Shown here: positions 23,286-31,499 of the stretch, one piece after another
Layout: every line of letters begins with the position of its first letter
How positions within the stretch are numbered: the stretch's first letter is position 1
Assembly: GCA_900549715.1 (NCBI GenBank)
Contig: URPK01000014.1
Location: forward strand, 1-31,500
Source: an uncultured Collinsella sp.
Lineage (GTDB): Bacteria; Actinomycetota; Coriobacteriia; Coriobacteriales; Coriobacteriaceae
Reading direction: 5' to 3'
DNA: 31,500 nt
The notes under the pieces: model-generated
What the model was told of the DNA's origin: nothing
Database searches by the model: none
Seen by the model: only the letters and a program-made list of their open reading frames with translations
Position numbers and translations under genes: made by a program

Positions 23286-23648
23286 ATGCCCCAGGAAATC
23301 AAGATTGACGGCATCGGCATTTCACCCGATGTTCTGACCGCCATCGTCTCGCGCGCCGTGTCGGATGTCGAGGGCATCGCCTCCGTTGGCGTCAAGGACC
23401 TTGCCACCAACCTTGTCTCCATGATGCTCTCGTCCAAGGCCCCGGCTTCCGAGCCGGCGGTCGAGGCCGAGGTCGTCGGCGACAAGCTCGCACTCACCGT
23501 GCGTGTCGTGGTGTTCTTTGGCTATCCGTTCAAGAAACTCGCCGAGGCCGTTCGCGCTGCCGTGGTCGCCGCCATCGATGCCCAGGTGGGCGTTGAGGTC
23601 GAGCGCGTTGACGTTTGCATCGACGGCCTCGTTTTCCCCAAGGAGTAA
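23286..23648 (+). CDS. Asp23/Gls24 family envelope stress protein
   Basis: A 120-residue member of the Asp23 (alkaline shock protein) family, which in Staphylococcus is tethered to the membrane through a partner and linked to envelope homeostasis. Seen features are the N-terminal IGISPDVLTAIVSRAVSDVEG and the C-terminal VEVERVDVCIDGLVFP. It has no membrane helix. AGGAGG lies five bases before the ATG. In many Gram-positive genomes this gene precedes nusB, as here, three bases on. Confidence 0.9.
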   Translation: MPQEIKIDGIGISPDVLTAIVSRAVSDVEGIASVGVKDLATNLVSMMLSSKAPASEPAVEAEVVGDKLALTVRVVVFFGYPFKKLAEAVRAAVVAAIDAQVGVEVERVDVCIDGLVFPKE

Positions 23649-23651
23649 CCT

Positions 23652-24236
23652 TTGAGCCTTAAGGTTTATCGCGGGCGTACGCTTGCCCGCAGTCAGGCGC
23701 TGCAGCTGCTGTTTCAGGCCGAGGCCACGGACAGCCCGCTCGAGCGCGTCCTCGAGGGCGATTTCCTGATCTCGAAGGGCCCCCTCGACCCCTATGCGCT
23801 GGAGCTGTGCCGCGGTGCCTACGAGCATATCGATCGCATCGACTGTGCCCTGCGCGCCGTCGCCAAGAACTGGGATCTTATGCGCATGCCCGGCGCCGAC
23901 CGCAATCTGCTGCGTATCGCCGTCTACGAGATGCGCTTCCTTACCGACGAAGAGGTCTCGGACGCCATCGTGATCAACGAGGCCGTTGAGCTTGCCAAGG
24001 CCTATGGCACCGACCAGTCCGCGTCGTTCGTCAACGGCGTGCTGGGCAAGATCGCTCGCAGCGAGGAGCTGCCGGGTGAGGACCTGTACCAGGAGCTGCT
24101 GGCCGAGGATCGCGCTCGCGAGGAGGCCCAGGCTGCCGAGGCTGCCGCCAAGGTCGCTGCCGCTCAGGCTGCCGCCGGTGTACTTGCCGCTGATGCGGAC
24201 GCCGCCGAGGCTGACATCGACTCCGTCGAGGAGTAG
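23652..24236 (+). CDS. nusB: Transcription antitermination factor NusB
   Basis: Binds boxA RNA together with NusE/S10 in rRNA antitermination. The 194-residue protein has the all-helical NusB core (LARSQALQLLFQAE; MPGADRNLLRIAVYEM; FVNGVLGKIA) to about residue 142. An added tail of about 50 residues, almost all Ala, Glu and Asp (REEAQAAEAAAKVAAAQAAA), should form a helix or be disordered and is not part of classical NusB. The TTG start at 23652 follows AGGAG, which lies inside the end of the previous gene. Confidence 0.92.
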   Translation: MSLKVYRGRTLARSQALQLLFQAEATDSPLERVLEGDFLISKGPLDPYALELCRGAYEHIDRIDCALRAVAKNWDLMRMPGADRNLLRIAVYEMRFLTDEEVSDAIVINEAVELAKAYGTDQSASFVNGVLGKIARSEELPGEDLYQELLAEDRAREEAQAAEAAAKVAAAQAAAGVLAADADAAEADIDSVEE

Positions 24237-24238
24237 TC

Positions 24239-24478
24239 ATGCCAGAGGGTTCTGTCCGCAACTTTGACGAGATCTCAGACCGTTTGGATCAGATCATCGC
24301 TACCGTTCGCTCCAAGGATACCTCCTTGGAGCGTTCGCTCGATCTGTTTGACGAGGCGATTGAGCTGGGCTCCCGCGCGGTCGACATGGTCGATAAGTTT
24401 GAGCTGACGCCGCGTGAGGCCGACAAGCTCGAGCAGGAATACGATGAGGATGCGGCAAACGAATCCCAGGATAGCTAG
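24239..24478 (+). CDS. xseB: Exodeoxyribonuclease VII small subunit
   Basis: Small helical subunit that binds XseA to form the exonuclease VII complex for single-stranded DNA. The 79-residue protein has the family pattern FDEISDRLDQIIATVRS, then TSLERSLDLFDEAIELG. The C-terminal end is acidic. xseA, usually immediately upstream, is absent from this window: nusB ends two bases before. The large subunit must be elsewhere, or the protein has another role. Confidence 0.88.
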   Translation: MPEGSVRNFDEISDRLDQIIATVRSKDTSLERSLDLFDEAIELGSRAVDMVDKFELTPREADKLEQEYDEDAANESQDS

Positions 24479-24504
24479 GCCGCATCTCCGGATACGAATG
24501 GTTG

Positions 24505-25317
24505 ATGGCATTCATGAAACGCGTGCGTCTCGATGACGAACTGATTTCACAGGGCATCTGCGCCGATCGCGCGGATGCCCTTCGCACTCTTATGGCCGGC
24601 TTGGTCTCGAGCGGCGGTGAGCGTTTGACCTCTCCGGGGCTCAAGGTGACGCCGGGCCTGCCGCTGCATGTTAAGGGACGCATTCCGTACGTTGGGCGCG
24701 GTGGCCTTAAGCTCGAGGGTGCGCTCGATGCGTTTTGTATCGATCCCACGGGCCTTGCCTGCCTGGACGTAGGTTGCTCTACCGGCGGCTTTACCGATTG
24801 CCTGCTCAAGCGCGGTGCTGCGACTGTTGTCTCGGTCGACGTGGGCCGTGCTCAGTTCGACTGGTCGCTTCGCCAGGACGATCGCGTGACGCTGCACGAG
24901 CGCACGAATGTGACGCAGCTGCCCGAGCTCGGCTACGGCGACGCAATCGACCTGGCCGTGTGCGACGTGTCGTTTACCAGCATCGCGAACATCATCGACG
25001 CCGTGCTGGCGTGCCTGACGCCGACGGGGTCGTTCTGCACGCTCGTGAAGCCGCAGTTTGAGGCTCCGGCGGCGCTGGTGGGCGAGGGCGGTATCGTGAC
25101 AGATCCCACTGTGCGTGTTGACACGCTCGTGGCGGCGATTGAGCTGTTCGCCGCAAAAGGCTTGTTCCCGGTCGACGTGTGCGTGTCGCCCATCCATGGC
25201 GCCAAGGGCAACGTGGAGTTTTTCCTGTACGGCACGAGGTTTGCCCCCAGCGAGCGCTCCGATGACGAGTTGCAATCCCAGGTATCGGCTTTGAGCGAGA
25301 AAGCTGCAACGCTATGA
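24505..25317 (+). CDS. tlyA: TlyA family rRNA (cytidine-2'-O)-methyltransferase
   Basis: Methylates cytidine ribose in 16S and 23S rRNA; in mycobacteria its loss gives capreomycin resistance. The 270-residue protein has an N-terminal S4 domain (about 4-62) and an FtsJ-like methyltransferase domain with SAM motif LDVGCSTGGF from residue 87. The catalytic K-D-K-E tetrad is at K69, D154, K182 and E238 in this numbering. The start could also be ATG 24514 or TTG 24502; none has a strong ribosome site. It overlaps nadK by four bases (ATGA), the conserved tlyA-nadK-recN order. Confidence 0.94.
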   Translation: MAFMKRVRLDDELISQGICADRADALRTLMAGLVSSGGERLTSPGLKVTPGLPLHVKGRIPYVGRGGLKLEGALDAFCIDPTGLACLDVGCSTGGFTDCLLKRGAATVVSVDVGRAQFDWSLRQDDRVTLHERTNVTQLPELGYGDAIDLAVCDVSFTSIANIIDAVLACLTPTGSFCTLVKPQFEAPAALVGEGGIVTDPTVRVDTLVAAIELFAAKGLFPVDVCVSPIHGAKGNVEFFLYGTRFAPSERSDDELQSQVSALSEKAATL

Positions 25318-26174
25318 AGGTCTTTCTGGTTCCCAATTACTACAAGCAAGAGGCGGTCGAGAGCGGCCTGATGCTCGAGCTTTGGCTGACGCGCCAAGGC
25401 TACGAGGTCGCATGGGCGGCCGACCAGCGCTCCAAGATCCAGAGTACGCCCGACGTGGATGGTGCCGATCTTGTCATCACGCTCGGCGGCGACGGCACGT
25501 TGCTTCGTGCGGCCCGTATCCTCAACTACCGCGAGATTCCTATTCTTGGTCTTTCCTATGGTCACTTGGGCTTTTTGACGGCGGCCAGTCCCGAGGAACG
25601 CGATATTTTGCAGGTTGTGAGCGATGCCCTGTCCGGTGAGCTCCACGTGAGTCGTCGCGCCACGATCGCTGCAGACATCGTTTCTGTGCGCGAGGACGGC
25701 ACCAAGGATGTCGTGCGTTCTTTTGCCCTCAACGACATGGCGCTCACGCGCGGGCCGCTTTCCGATATGGTCGAGTTCGATATCACCGTTTCGGGCCACC
25801 ATATCGACCGGCTGCGTGGCGACGGCGTTGTTGTGTCCACGGCAACCGGCTCTACGGGCTATGCGCTGAGCGCCGGCGGCCCTATCGTGAGCCCCGATTA
25901 CACGGGTATGGTTTGCGTGCCCATCGCGCCGCACACCATTCAAGCTCGCGCTTTCTTGACTTCGCCAAGCGATGTCGTCGAGATTTTTATGTCTGACGAC
26001 CGACCGAGTGTGCCTGCCATCGCTATCGACGGACAGTTTATTACCTGCGATGGTACCGTCGAGAGCGTAGCCGTGCGTCGCGGTCCCGGCGATGTTCTGC
26101 TGCTCGACTATGGCCCCGAGAGCTTCTATAACTCGGTGAGCCGCGTATTCTACGGAGTTCGCCATGATCGATGA
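25314..26174 (+). CDS. nadK: NAD kinase
   Basis: Makes NADP from NAD and ATP or polyphosphate. The 286-residue protein has the GGDGT motif with D60, LNDMALTRG (family motif usually NE, here ND) and the glycine-rich STATGSTGYALSAGGP. Length and motifs are normal for bacterial NadK. The start overlaps the tlyA stop, and its end overlaps recN by 11 bases. Confidence 0.96.
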   Translation: MKVFLVPNYYKQEAVESGLMLELWLTRQGYEVAWAADQRSKIQSTPDVDGADLVITLGGDGTLLRAARILNYREIPILGLSYGHLGFLTAASPEERDILQVVSDALSGELHVSRRATIAADIVSVREDGTKDVVRSFALNDMALTRGPLSDMVEFDITVSGHHIDRLRGDGVVVSTATGSTGYALSAGGPIVSPDYTGMVCVPIAPHTIQARAFLTSPSDVVEIFMSDDRPSVPAIAIDGQFITCDGTVESVAVRRGPGDVLLLDYGPESFYNSVSRVFYGVRHDR

Positions 26175-27792
26175 GCTTCAGGTTTCAAACATTGCGCTCA
26201 TTCGCGAGGCGACGTTGGTGCCGAGTGCCGGCTTGACCGTCCTGACCGGCGAGACCGGTGCCGGCAAGACCGCACTGCTCTCGGCGCTTAAGCTCATTTT
26301 GGGCGAGCGCGCGGATTCGTCGACCGTGCGCGAGGGTGAGGCGCTTGCGAGCGTCGAGGCGCGCTTGTTCGATGGCCCGCACGACACGGAGGGCTTCACC
26401 GTGCAGCGCAGCCTTTCTGCCGAAGGCCGCAGCCGCGTCAAGATTGATGGTCGCATTGCCAGCGTGCGCGAGCTTTCCGAGCGCGTCGGCGTGATGATGG
26501 ATCTGTGCGGCCAGCATGAACATCAGCGCCTGCTCGATCCGGCACATCATGTTGCCATGGTCGATGCCTGGGCTGGTCGCTCTGCGCTCGAGGCGCTGGA
26601 AAAGTACCGTGTCTGCTTTAAGGCGTCGCGTGCGGCTGCCAAGGAGGTCCGTCGCGTAGAGGAGGCGTCGCGTGCGCAGGGGAGTCGCGTCGAGGAGGCG
26701 CGCTTCGCCCTAGAGCGCATCGCCGAGGTTGACCCCAAGCCAGGTGAGTATGAGGAGCTCGAGGAGCTGCTGCCGCGCTCGGAGCATGCCGAGGTGCTGG
26801 TGGCCACGGCTAACGAAGCCCATGCATCGATTGCCGCCGAAGGGGGAGCGCTCGATGCCGTGAACAGCGCCGTGGCCGAGCTTTCACGCATGACGACCGT
26901 TGACCGCAAGCTAGGCGACATCGCCGATGCCCTTTCGGATGCCTGCATCTCACTCGAGGATTGCGCCAATGAGCTGCGTGCTTATCGCGATGGTGTTGCG
27001 TTCGATCCTCGCGAGCTCGCTCGCATGCGAGAGCGGTATTCCGACCTTAAGGGACTTCTGCGGCAGTGGGGTCCCACCATGGACGATGTATTTGCCATGC
27101 GTGACCGCTCGCGGGAGTTGTTATCGCTGGTGGACGATGGTGACGAGCAGATTAGGAAGGCACGCGAGGCACTCGGCGCGGCGGAGCACGAACTGTTCGC
27201 CGCTGCCAAGGCGCTTAAGCGCGCACGCAATACGGCAGCCCCGCGTTTTTGTCACGAGGTGGGTCGTCAGATGGCACGCCTCGAGATGGGCGGCGCTGAG
27301 CTGGTCTGGGAGTCCCGCGATCTCCCTCGCGCTGAGTGGACACCCGCGGGCCCTTCGAGCTACGAGCTTCTGTATCGCAGCGGTGCCGGCCTCACACCGC
27401 GCCCTCTGCGCCGCATCGCCTCGGGCGGTGAGCTGAGCCGCGTTATGCTGGCGAGCAAGGTGGTCCTGGGTAATGCGGACGGCGTCGACACGCTGGTATT
27501 TGACGAGGTCGATGCCGGTGTCGGTGGTTCCACGGCTCGTGCTCTTGCTGGCGTGCTGGCCGATCTTGCCGTCACGCATCAGGTCATCGTCGTAACCCAC
27601 CTGGCGCAGGTCGCCGTCATGGCCGACAAACACTACGTGGTCAGTAAAGAGCCCGGCGATGTTCCCCAGACGCACCTGGACGAGGTGACTGGGGACGCCC
27701 GTACCGCAGAGATCGCTCGCATGCTGAGCGGCGATCAGTCGGAGGCAAGCCTAGCGCACGCCAGGCAGATGTTGGAAGAGGCTCGAGGTTAG
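26164..27792 (+). CDS. recN: DNA repair protein RecN
   Basis: SMC-like ATPase that gathers at double-strand breaks. The 542-residue protein has Walker A GETGAGKTALL with K35, a coiled-coil middle rich in Glu, Ala and Arg (about 150-370), the ABC signature ASGGELSR (S420-E423), and Walker B LVFDEVDAG with D447-E448. Somewhat shorter than E. coli RecN (553). The start inside nadK is set by MIDELQVSNIALI. Last gene of the efp-recN run; a bidirectional terminator follows. Confidence 0.96.
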   Translation: MIDELQVSNIALIREATLVPSAGLTVLTGETGAGKTALLSALKLILGERADSSTVREGEALASVEARLFDGPHDTEGFTVQRSLSAEGRSRVKIDGRIASVRELSERVGVMMDLCGQHEHQRLLDPAHHVAMVDAWAGRSALEALEKYRVCFKASRAAAKEVRRVEEASRAQGSRVEEARFALERIAEVDPKPGEYEELEELLPRSEHAEVLVATANEAHASIAAEGGALDAVNSAVAELSRMTTVDRKLGDIADALSDACISLEDCANELRAYRDGVAFDPRELARMRERYSDLKGLLRQWGPTMDDVFAMRDRSRELLSLVDDGDEQIRKAREALGAAEHELFAAAKALKRARNTAAPRFCHEVGRQMARLEMGGAELVWESRDLPRAEWTPAGPSSYELLYRSGAGLTPRPLRRIASGGELSRVMLASKVVLGNADGVDTLVFDEVDAGVGGSTARALAGVLADLAVTHQVIVVTHLAQVAVMADKHYVVSKEPGDVPQTHLDEVTGDARTAEIARMLSGDQSEASLAHARQMLEEARG

Positions 27793-27868
27793 AACGACCC
27801 GGTGGTGTTGGGGGCAAAATATCAGTAATTCTTGCCTCGCTACTTGTCCGTCTGGCCCGACCGTCAAA

Positions 27869-28018
27869 AAACTATGTCGGTTTACTACGATGAATCGGCA
27901 TAGCTCGAGTACGGCTGAAATTGCAAAAAGAAAACCGCAGGTAGAAAGCCTGCGGTTTTCTTTTAAAACGCGATGTGGTCGCATATTCCGATTTCATCGT
28001 AGTAAACCGGCATAGTTT
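27869..28018. repeat. 29-30 bp inverted repeat flanking a terminator
   Basis: The left arm 27869-27897 (AAACTATGTCGG then TTTACTACGATGAATCG) and the right arm 27989-28018 are reverse complements apart from one substitution and a single-base indel. The 91-base interior holds the terminator at 27928-27962. The long unbroken match of the arms and their position between convergent genes suggest a small mobile or dispersed palindromic element. Positions 27793-27868 and 28019-28052 show nothing else. Confidence 0.75.
27928..27965. terminator. Bidirectional terminator between recN and the RpiR-type gene
   Basis: AAGAAAACCGCAGG (27928-27941) and CCTGCGGTTTTCTT (27949-27962) form a perfect 14-bp stem with a 7-nt loop. 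T-runs or A-runs flank it on both sides, so it can serve both converging genes. Confidence 0.92.
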
Positions 28019-28052
28019 TGTGGGAACGGTACATAACATCCCCCGCTAAAAC

Positions 28053-28910
28053 CTACTCTACGACCTTATCCGGTTGAATGAGCTCCTCGTAGTAGCTGAT
28101 GTGCTCTCGGGCGTCCTCGATTTCGGGCAGCAGGAAGTTGTAGATGACCTCGATGATCATCGTGGCGCTCATCTTGGAGAACGCGAAGTCGCCCGTTGTC
28201 AGCAGCGCCTCGTGATTGACGGTATTAAAGGTGTAGTCGGCTAGGCGCGCAAGTGGAGACTTGCTGTCACTGCTGATAACGACCACGGTGGCACCGCAGT
28301 CGCGAGCCGCTTTTGCCATGCGATTCAGACGGCGCGACTTGCCGGAGTTCGAGATCAGCACGATAACGTCGCCGGGGCGCAACGTGAGCGCGAAACCAAT
28401 CGAGGTCTCGCTGATGGTGCTTGCCATGCAGCGAAGGCCCAGCTGCGAAAACTTAAACGTCGCGTCGAGCGCAACGGCGTTGGTGTTGCCTACGGCCGCA
28501 AACTCAATAACGCCCGCATTCTTTAACGCGTGTACAACGGCCGTTAGCGTATCGTGGTCAATCCCGTCGATGGTCGCGTTAAGCTCGCTGACCTTGGCAG
28601 CCAAGATATTTTTAAGGCTCTGCTCCATGTTGTCGAGCGAGACCTCGTCGGTCAGGCCCTCGTTGCGCTGACTCTCCAAGTCGCGTGCCAGCGAAAACTG
28701 AAAGCTGCGGAAGCTGCCAAAGCCCAGCTTGCGGCAAAAGCGCGAAACCGTCGCCTCGGACGTGGCGGCGGCTCGTGAGAGCTGTGCGGCCGTCAGGCGC
28801 GGCGCCTCGGACTGGTGCTCCAATATATAGTCGACAATGCGCTGCTCGGATCCACTATATCCCTGATGAGTGCTAATAAGGGAGAGCGCGCTCTTGCTGC
28901 TATCGGTCAT
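28053..28910 (-). CDS. MurR/RpiR family transcriptional regulator
   Basis: A 285-residue sugar-phosphate-responsive regulator with an N-terminal HTH (about 38-62: TAAQLSRAAATSEATVSRFC) and a C-terminal SIS domain (about 125-250, with VLISNSGKSRRLNRMAKAA as the sugar-phosphate loop). The ATG at 28910 is preferred: AGGAG lies about seven bases before it. An earlier ATG at 28958 would add 16 residues and leave no ribosome site. It is divergent from a PTS transporter gene, so it probably controls that gene and itself; whether it represses or activates cannot be told. The ligand is likely the phosphorylated sugar the PTS delivers. Confidence 0.9.
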   Translation of the reverse strand: MTDSSKSALSLISTHQGYSGSEQRIVDYILEHQSEAPRLTAAQLSRAAATSEATVSRFCRKLGFGSFRSFQFSLARDLESQRNEGLTDEVSLDNMEQSLKNILAAKVSELNATIDGIDHDTLTAVVHALKNAGVIEFAAVGNTNAVALDATFKFSQLGLRCMASTISETSIGFALTLRPGDVIVLISNSGKSRRLNRMAKAARDCGATVVVISSDSKSPLARLADYTFNTVNHEALLTTGDFAFSKMSATMIIEVIYNFLLPEIEDAREHISYYEELIQPDKVVE

Positions 28911-28929
28911 GGATGGCTCCTGGTTGGCA

Positions 28930-29055
28930 TGAAAATTGGACTCGTTTTTCAATGCCATAGTATACGGGCATTTTCAATTACAAGATACACCTTGCCGTTT
29001 CAAGTGTTGATGGTAAACTTTCACCTACCGTTTACGGTTATGAAAGAACCTTTCA
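28930..29055. promoter_or_regulatory. Divergent control region with repeated TGAAA/TTTCA half-sites
   Basis: TGAAAG-AAC-CTTTCA (29041-29055) is a perfect inverted repeat. TGAAAA (28930-28935) and TTTTCA (28946-28951) form another around ten bases. Further TTTCA half-sites start at 28972, 28998, 29019 and 29105. A near-consensus minus-strand -10, TATACT (28959-28964), probably serves the regulator gene. For the PTS gene TTGCCG (28992-28997) and TAAACT (29014-29019) with 16 bases between are possible. The first palindrome would lie just downstream of that start. The half-sites are likely binding sites for the RpiR-type protein (inference). Confidence 0.5.
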
Positions 29056-29182
29056 CCGGAGAATTGGGACATTTTCCTTTCCGCGAAAGCGCTGGGTTGG
29101 TATCTTTCAGTTGTGGAAAAGCGCGCAAGGACGCGCGTGTAGGGGAGCGCCTGCGGGCGCAGTACTCAAGAAGGAGGGACAC

Positions 29183-31186
29183 ATGGCTAAGTTTGACATC
29201 ATCGCCGCCACCGGTTGCCCGACCGGTATCGCGCACACCTTCATGGCGAAGGAGGCGCTGGAGAAGGCAGCTGCCGAGCGCGGTCTGACCATTAAGGTCG
29301 AGACCCATGGCCAGGTCGGTGTCGAGAACGAGCTCACCAAGAGCGAGATCGCTGGTGCCAAGGCCGTTGTCGTCGCAGCCGATAAGGATGTCCAGGCTGA
29401 GCGTTTCGCCGGTAAGCCCATGGTTTCCGTCGGTGTTTCCAAGGCCCTGTCCGTCGAGGCCGCCGGAAAGCTGATTGACCGCGCGCTCGCCGCCAAGGGC
29501 GACGATACGGTTGCCGCTGCCGCCGATGTCGAGGACGAGGTCGAGGAGAAGGAGTCCATCGGCCACGTCATCTACAAGCACCTCATGAATGGCGTCAGCC
29601 ACATGCTGGTCTTCGTCGTCGCCGGTGGTGTTCTGACCGCCGTTTCGTTCCTGTGGGGCATCACGTCCTTCGATTCGACGGCTGCCGACTACAACAGCTT
29701 CGCCGCTATGCTCAAGATTATCGGCGGCATCGCCATGAACCTCATGGTTCCGGTGCTTTCCGCCTACATTGCCGAGTCCATCGGCAAGCGCCCGGCGCTC
29801 GTCCCCGGCTTTGTTGCCGGTATGATCGCCATCCAGGGTCTGCCCGTTAACGCCGATACCGGCATGATCGACGCCGGTGGCGCCGGCGTGGGCTTCGGCT
29901 TCCTGGGCGGCATCGTCGGCGGCTTCCTCGCCGGTTATGTCATCCTGCTGCTCGAGAAGGTCTTTGCCGGTCTGCCCAAGAACCTGGACGGCCTCAAGGC
30001 TATCTTCCTTTACCCGCTGTTCTCGACGGCTATCGTCGGTCTGGTCATGCTCGGCATCTCCGGCCCCATGGCTGCCATCAACACTGCCATGATGGACTTC
30101 CTCAAGGGCCTGTCCGCCTCTGGCGCCGTTGTCCTGGGTCTTGCCATCGGCTGCATGTGTGCCTTTGACATGGGTGGCCCGGTCAACAAGGCTGCTTACG
30201 TCACCGGTACTGCTATGCTCACCGAGGCACTGGCTGCCGGCGTTGGCACCGATACCTACAACTTCGGCACCAACTTCATGGCTGCCGTCTCTGCCGCCTG
30301 CATCGTTCCGCCGCTGATCACTACCTTCGCTGTCGTTGTCGGCAAGAAGTACTTCAGCCAGGAGGATCACGACGCCGGTATCGTCAACCTCATTCTTGGT
30401 TGCACCCACATCACCGAGGGCGCCATTCCGTTCATGACCAAGAACATCTGGCCGGTCATGCCCATCATGATGCTCGGTTCCTCCATCGCCTCGATCCTGA
30501 CCATTATGTTCAACGTCCACGATCCGGCGCCCCACGGTGGCTTCCTGGTCCTGCCTGTTGTCGAGAACGGTCCGCTGTGGGTCCTCGCGACCCTCATCGG
30601 CGCTGTGGTCGGTGGCATCCTGTTCGTGGCCTTCAAGAAGTACGACTTCGAGAAGAATCAGAAGGCCGCTCCTGTAGCCAAGCCGGTTGAGGCTTCCAAG
30701 GCCGCTGCCGTTGAGGCCCCTAAGGCCGAGGCTGCCGACTTCGTGAAGGTTGAGAATGTCTTTGTCGCCGAGGACTTCGCTTCTCGTGACGAGGCTCTGA
30801 GCTTCGTTTCCAACCAGGCTGTTAAGGCCGGTATCGCCAGCGACGCCGACGCCGTGATGAACGCCTTCCTGGCCCGCGAGGCCGAGGGCACCACGGGCAT
30901 GATGGAGGGCTTCGCCATTCCGCATGCCAAGTCCGACGCCATTACCGAGGCTGCCGTCATCGTCGTCAAGGACGAATCCGGCGTGACCGGTTGGGACACC
31001 ATGGACGGCGCTCCCGTCAACGTGGCTATCGCCCTGCTCATCCCGGGTGCACAGGCCGGCACTACGCACCTCAAGATCCTGTCCAAGGTCGCCGAGGCGC
31101 TCATGGACGAGGACTTCCGTGCCACCGTCAAGGGTTCCATCGACGCCGCCGAGATCGCCAAGACGATCAACGCCCGCCTGGTCTAA
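29183..31186 (+). CDS. PTS fructose-family transporter, EIIBCA fused
   Basis: Imports and phosphorylates a sugar at the membrane using phosphate from HPr. The 667-residue protein has, in order, EIIB (1 to about 100, phosphocysteine C12 in ATGCPTGIAHT), EIIC (about 125-490, eight or so membrane segments, with DMGGPVNKAAY and CTHITEGAIPF), an Ala/Pro/Lys linker, and EIIA (about 525-667, phosphohistidine H581 in AIPHAKSD). The family includes fructose, mannosylglycerate and related sugars; no 1-phosphofructokinase gene is adjacent, so fructose is likely but not proven. ATG at 29183 follows AAGGAGGG. Codon bias is strong, implying high expression. Two GC-rich hairpins lie in the leader at about 29121-29160. 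Confidence 0.93.
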   Translation: MAKFDIIAATGCPTGIAHTFMAKEALEKAAAERGLTIKVETHGQVGVENELTKSEIAGAKAVVVAADKDVQAERFAGKPMVSVGVSKALSVEAAGKLIDRALAAKGDDTVAAAADVEDEVEEKESIGHVIYKHLMNGVSHMLVFVVAGGVLTAVSFLWGITSFDSTAADYNSFAAMLKIIGGIAMNLMVPVLSAYIAESIGKRPALVPGFVAGMIAIQGLPVNADTGMIDAGGAGVGFGFLGGIVGGFLAGYVILLLEKVFAGLPKNLDGLKAIFLYPLFSTAIVGLVMLGISGPMAAINTAMMDFLKGLSASGAVVLGLAIGCMCAFDMGGPVNKAAYVTGTAMLTEALAAGVGTDTYNFGTNFMAAVSAACIVPPLITTFAVVVGKKYFSQEDHDAGIVNLILGCTHITEGAIPFMTKNIWPVMPIMMLGSSIASILTIMFNVHDPAPHGGFLVLPVVENGPLWVLATLIGAVVGGILFVAFKKYDFEKNQKAAPVAKPVEASKAAAVEAPKAEAADFVKVENVFVAEDFASRDEALSFVSNQAVKAGIASDADAVMNAFLAREAEGTTGMMEGFAIPHAKSDAITEAAVIVVKDESGVTGWDTMDGAPVNVAIALLIPGAQAGTTHLKILSKVAEALMDEDFRATVKGSIDAAEIAKTINARLV

Positions 31187-31224
31187 TTCCGCAGTACGCG
31201 AATAACATCGCCCCCTGTAACAAA

Positions 31225-31257
31225 GGTGAGGACTCCCTACGGGTCCTCGCCTTTTTT
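31225..31257 (+). terminator. Terminator of the PTS gene
   Basis: GGTGAGGACTCC (31225-31236) pairs with the GTCCTCGCC arm (31243-31251), with one bulged T and one G-U pair. Six T follow at 31252-31257. Confidence 0.92.
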
Positions 31258-31267
31258 CATACCACCC

Positions 31268-31321
31268 GGCACTCAGGGACGTTCCTTTCCTGCCGGCACC
31301 CCGGGACACTCCTTAGTCCCC
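31268..31321. repeat. Imperfect 27-bp tandem repeat, two copies
   Basis: GGCACTCAGGGACGTTCCTT (31268) and GGCACCCCGGGACACTCCTT (31295) agree at 16 of 20 positions and are 27 bases apart. They lie just after the PTS terminator. Positions 31322-31470 are AT-richer and hold no gene I can support; a 70-codon minus-strand frame (31273-31485) spans this area but has no ribosome site or recognisable family. Confidence 0.5.
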
Positions 31322-31476
31322 AACAGGGCATAAATAGCCCTCATCGACTGAATCACCCACGCGAACAATAATTCAGCCAGAATTCCTTTTGCACGATATT
31401 TCTTGGGCGGAAGCATGTTCCCGCAGCTCGCCTGCCGGGCGGGGCGGTTAAGTTTGTCGCGAGTTCCGCACGCAAA

Positions 31477-31499
31477 GGAAAGCACTTAATGTGCTTTCC
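31477..31499. terminator. Hairpin at the right edge, possible terminator
   Basis: GGAAAGCAC (31477-31485) and GTGCTTTCC (31491-31499) form a perfect 9-bp stem with loop TTAAT. The minus strand continues with TTTGCG, and the plus side is cut by the window edge. It may end a gene entering from the right. Confidence 0.5.

Noticed and set aside
29021..31309. 762-codon minus-strand open frame opposite the PTS gene
   Set aside because: Gly/Asp/His-rich shadow that also runs through the PTS terminator; no start signal or known domain.
31268..31321. CRISPR-like repeats
   Set aside because: Only two imperfect units 27 bases apart with a 7-base interval; no array.
31273..31485. 70-codon minus-strand frame at the right edge
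   Set aside because: No ribosome site seen, crosses the tandem repeat, no recognisable family. Might be a decayed fragment but cannot be supported.
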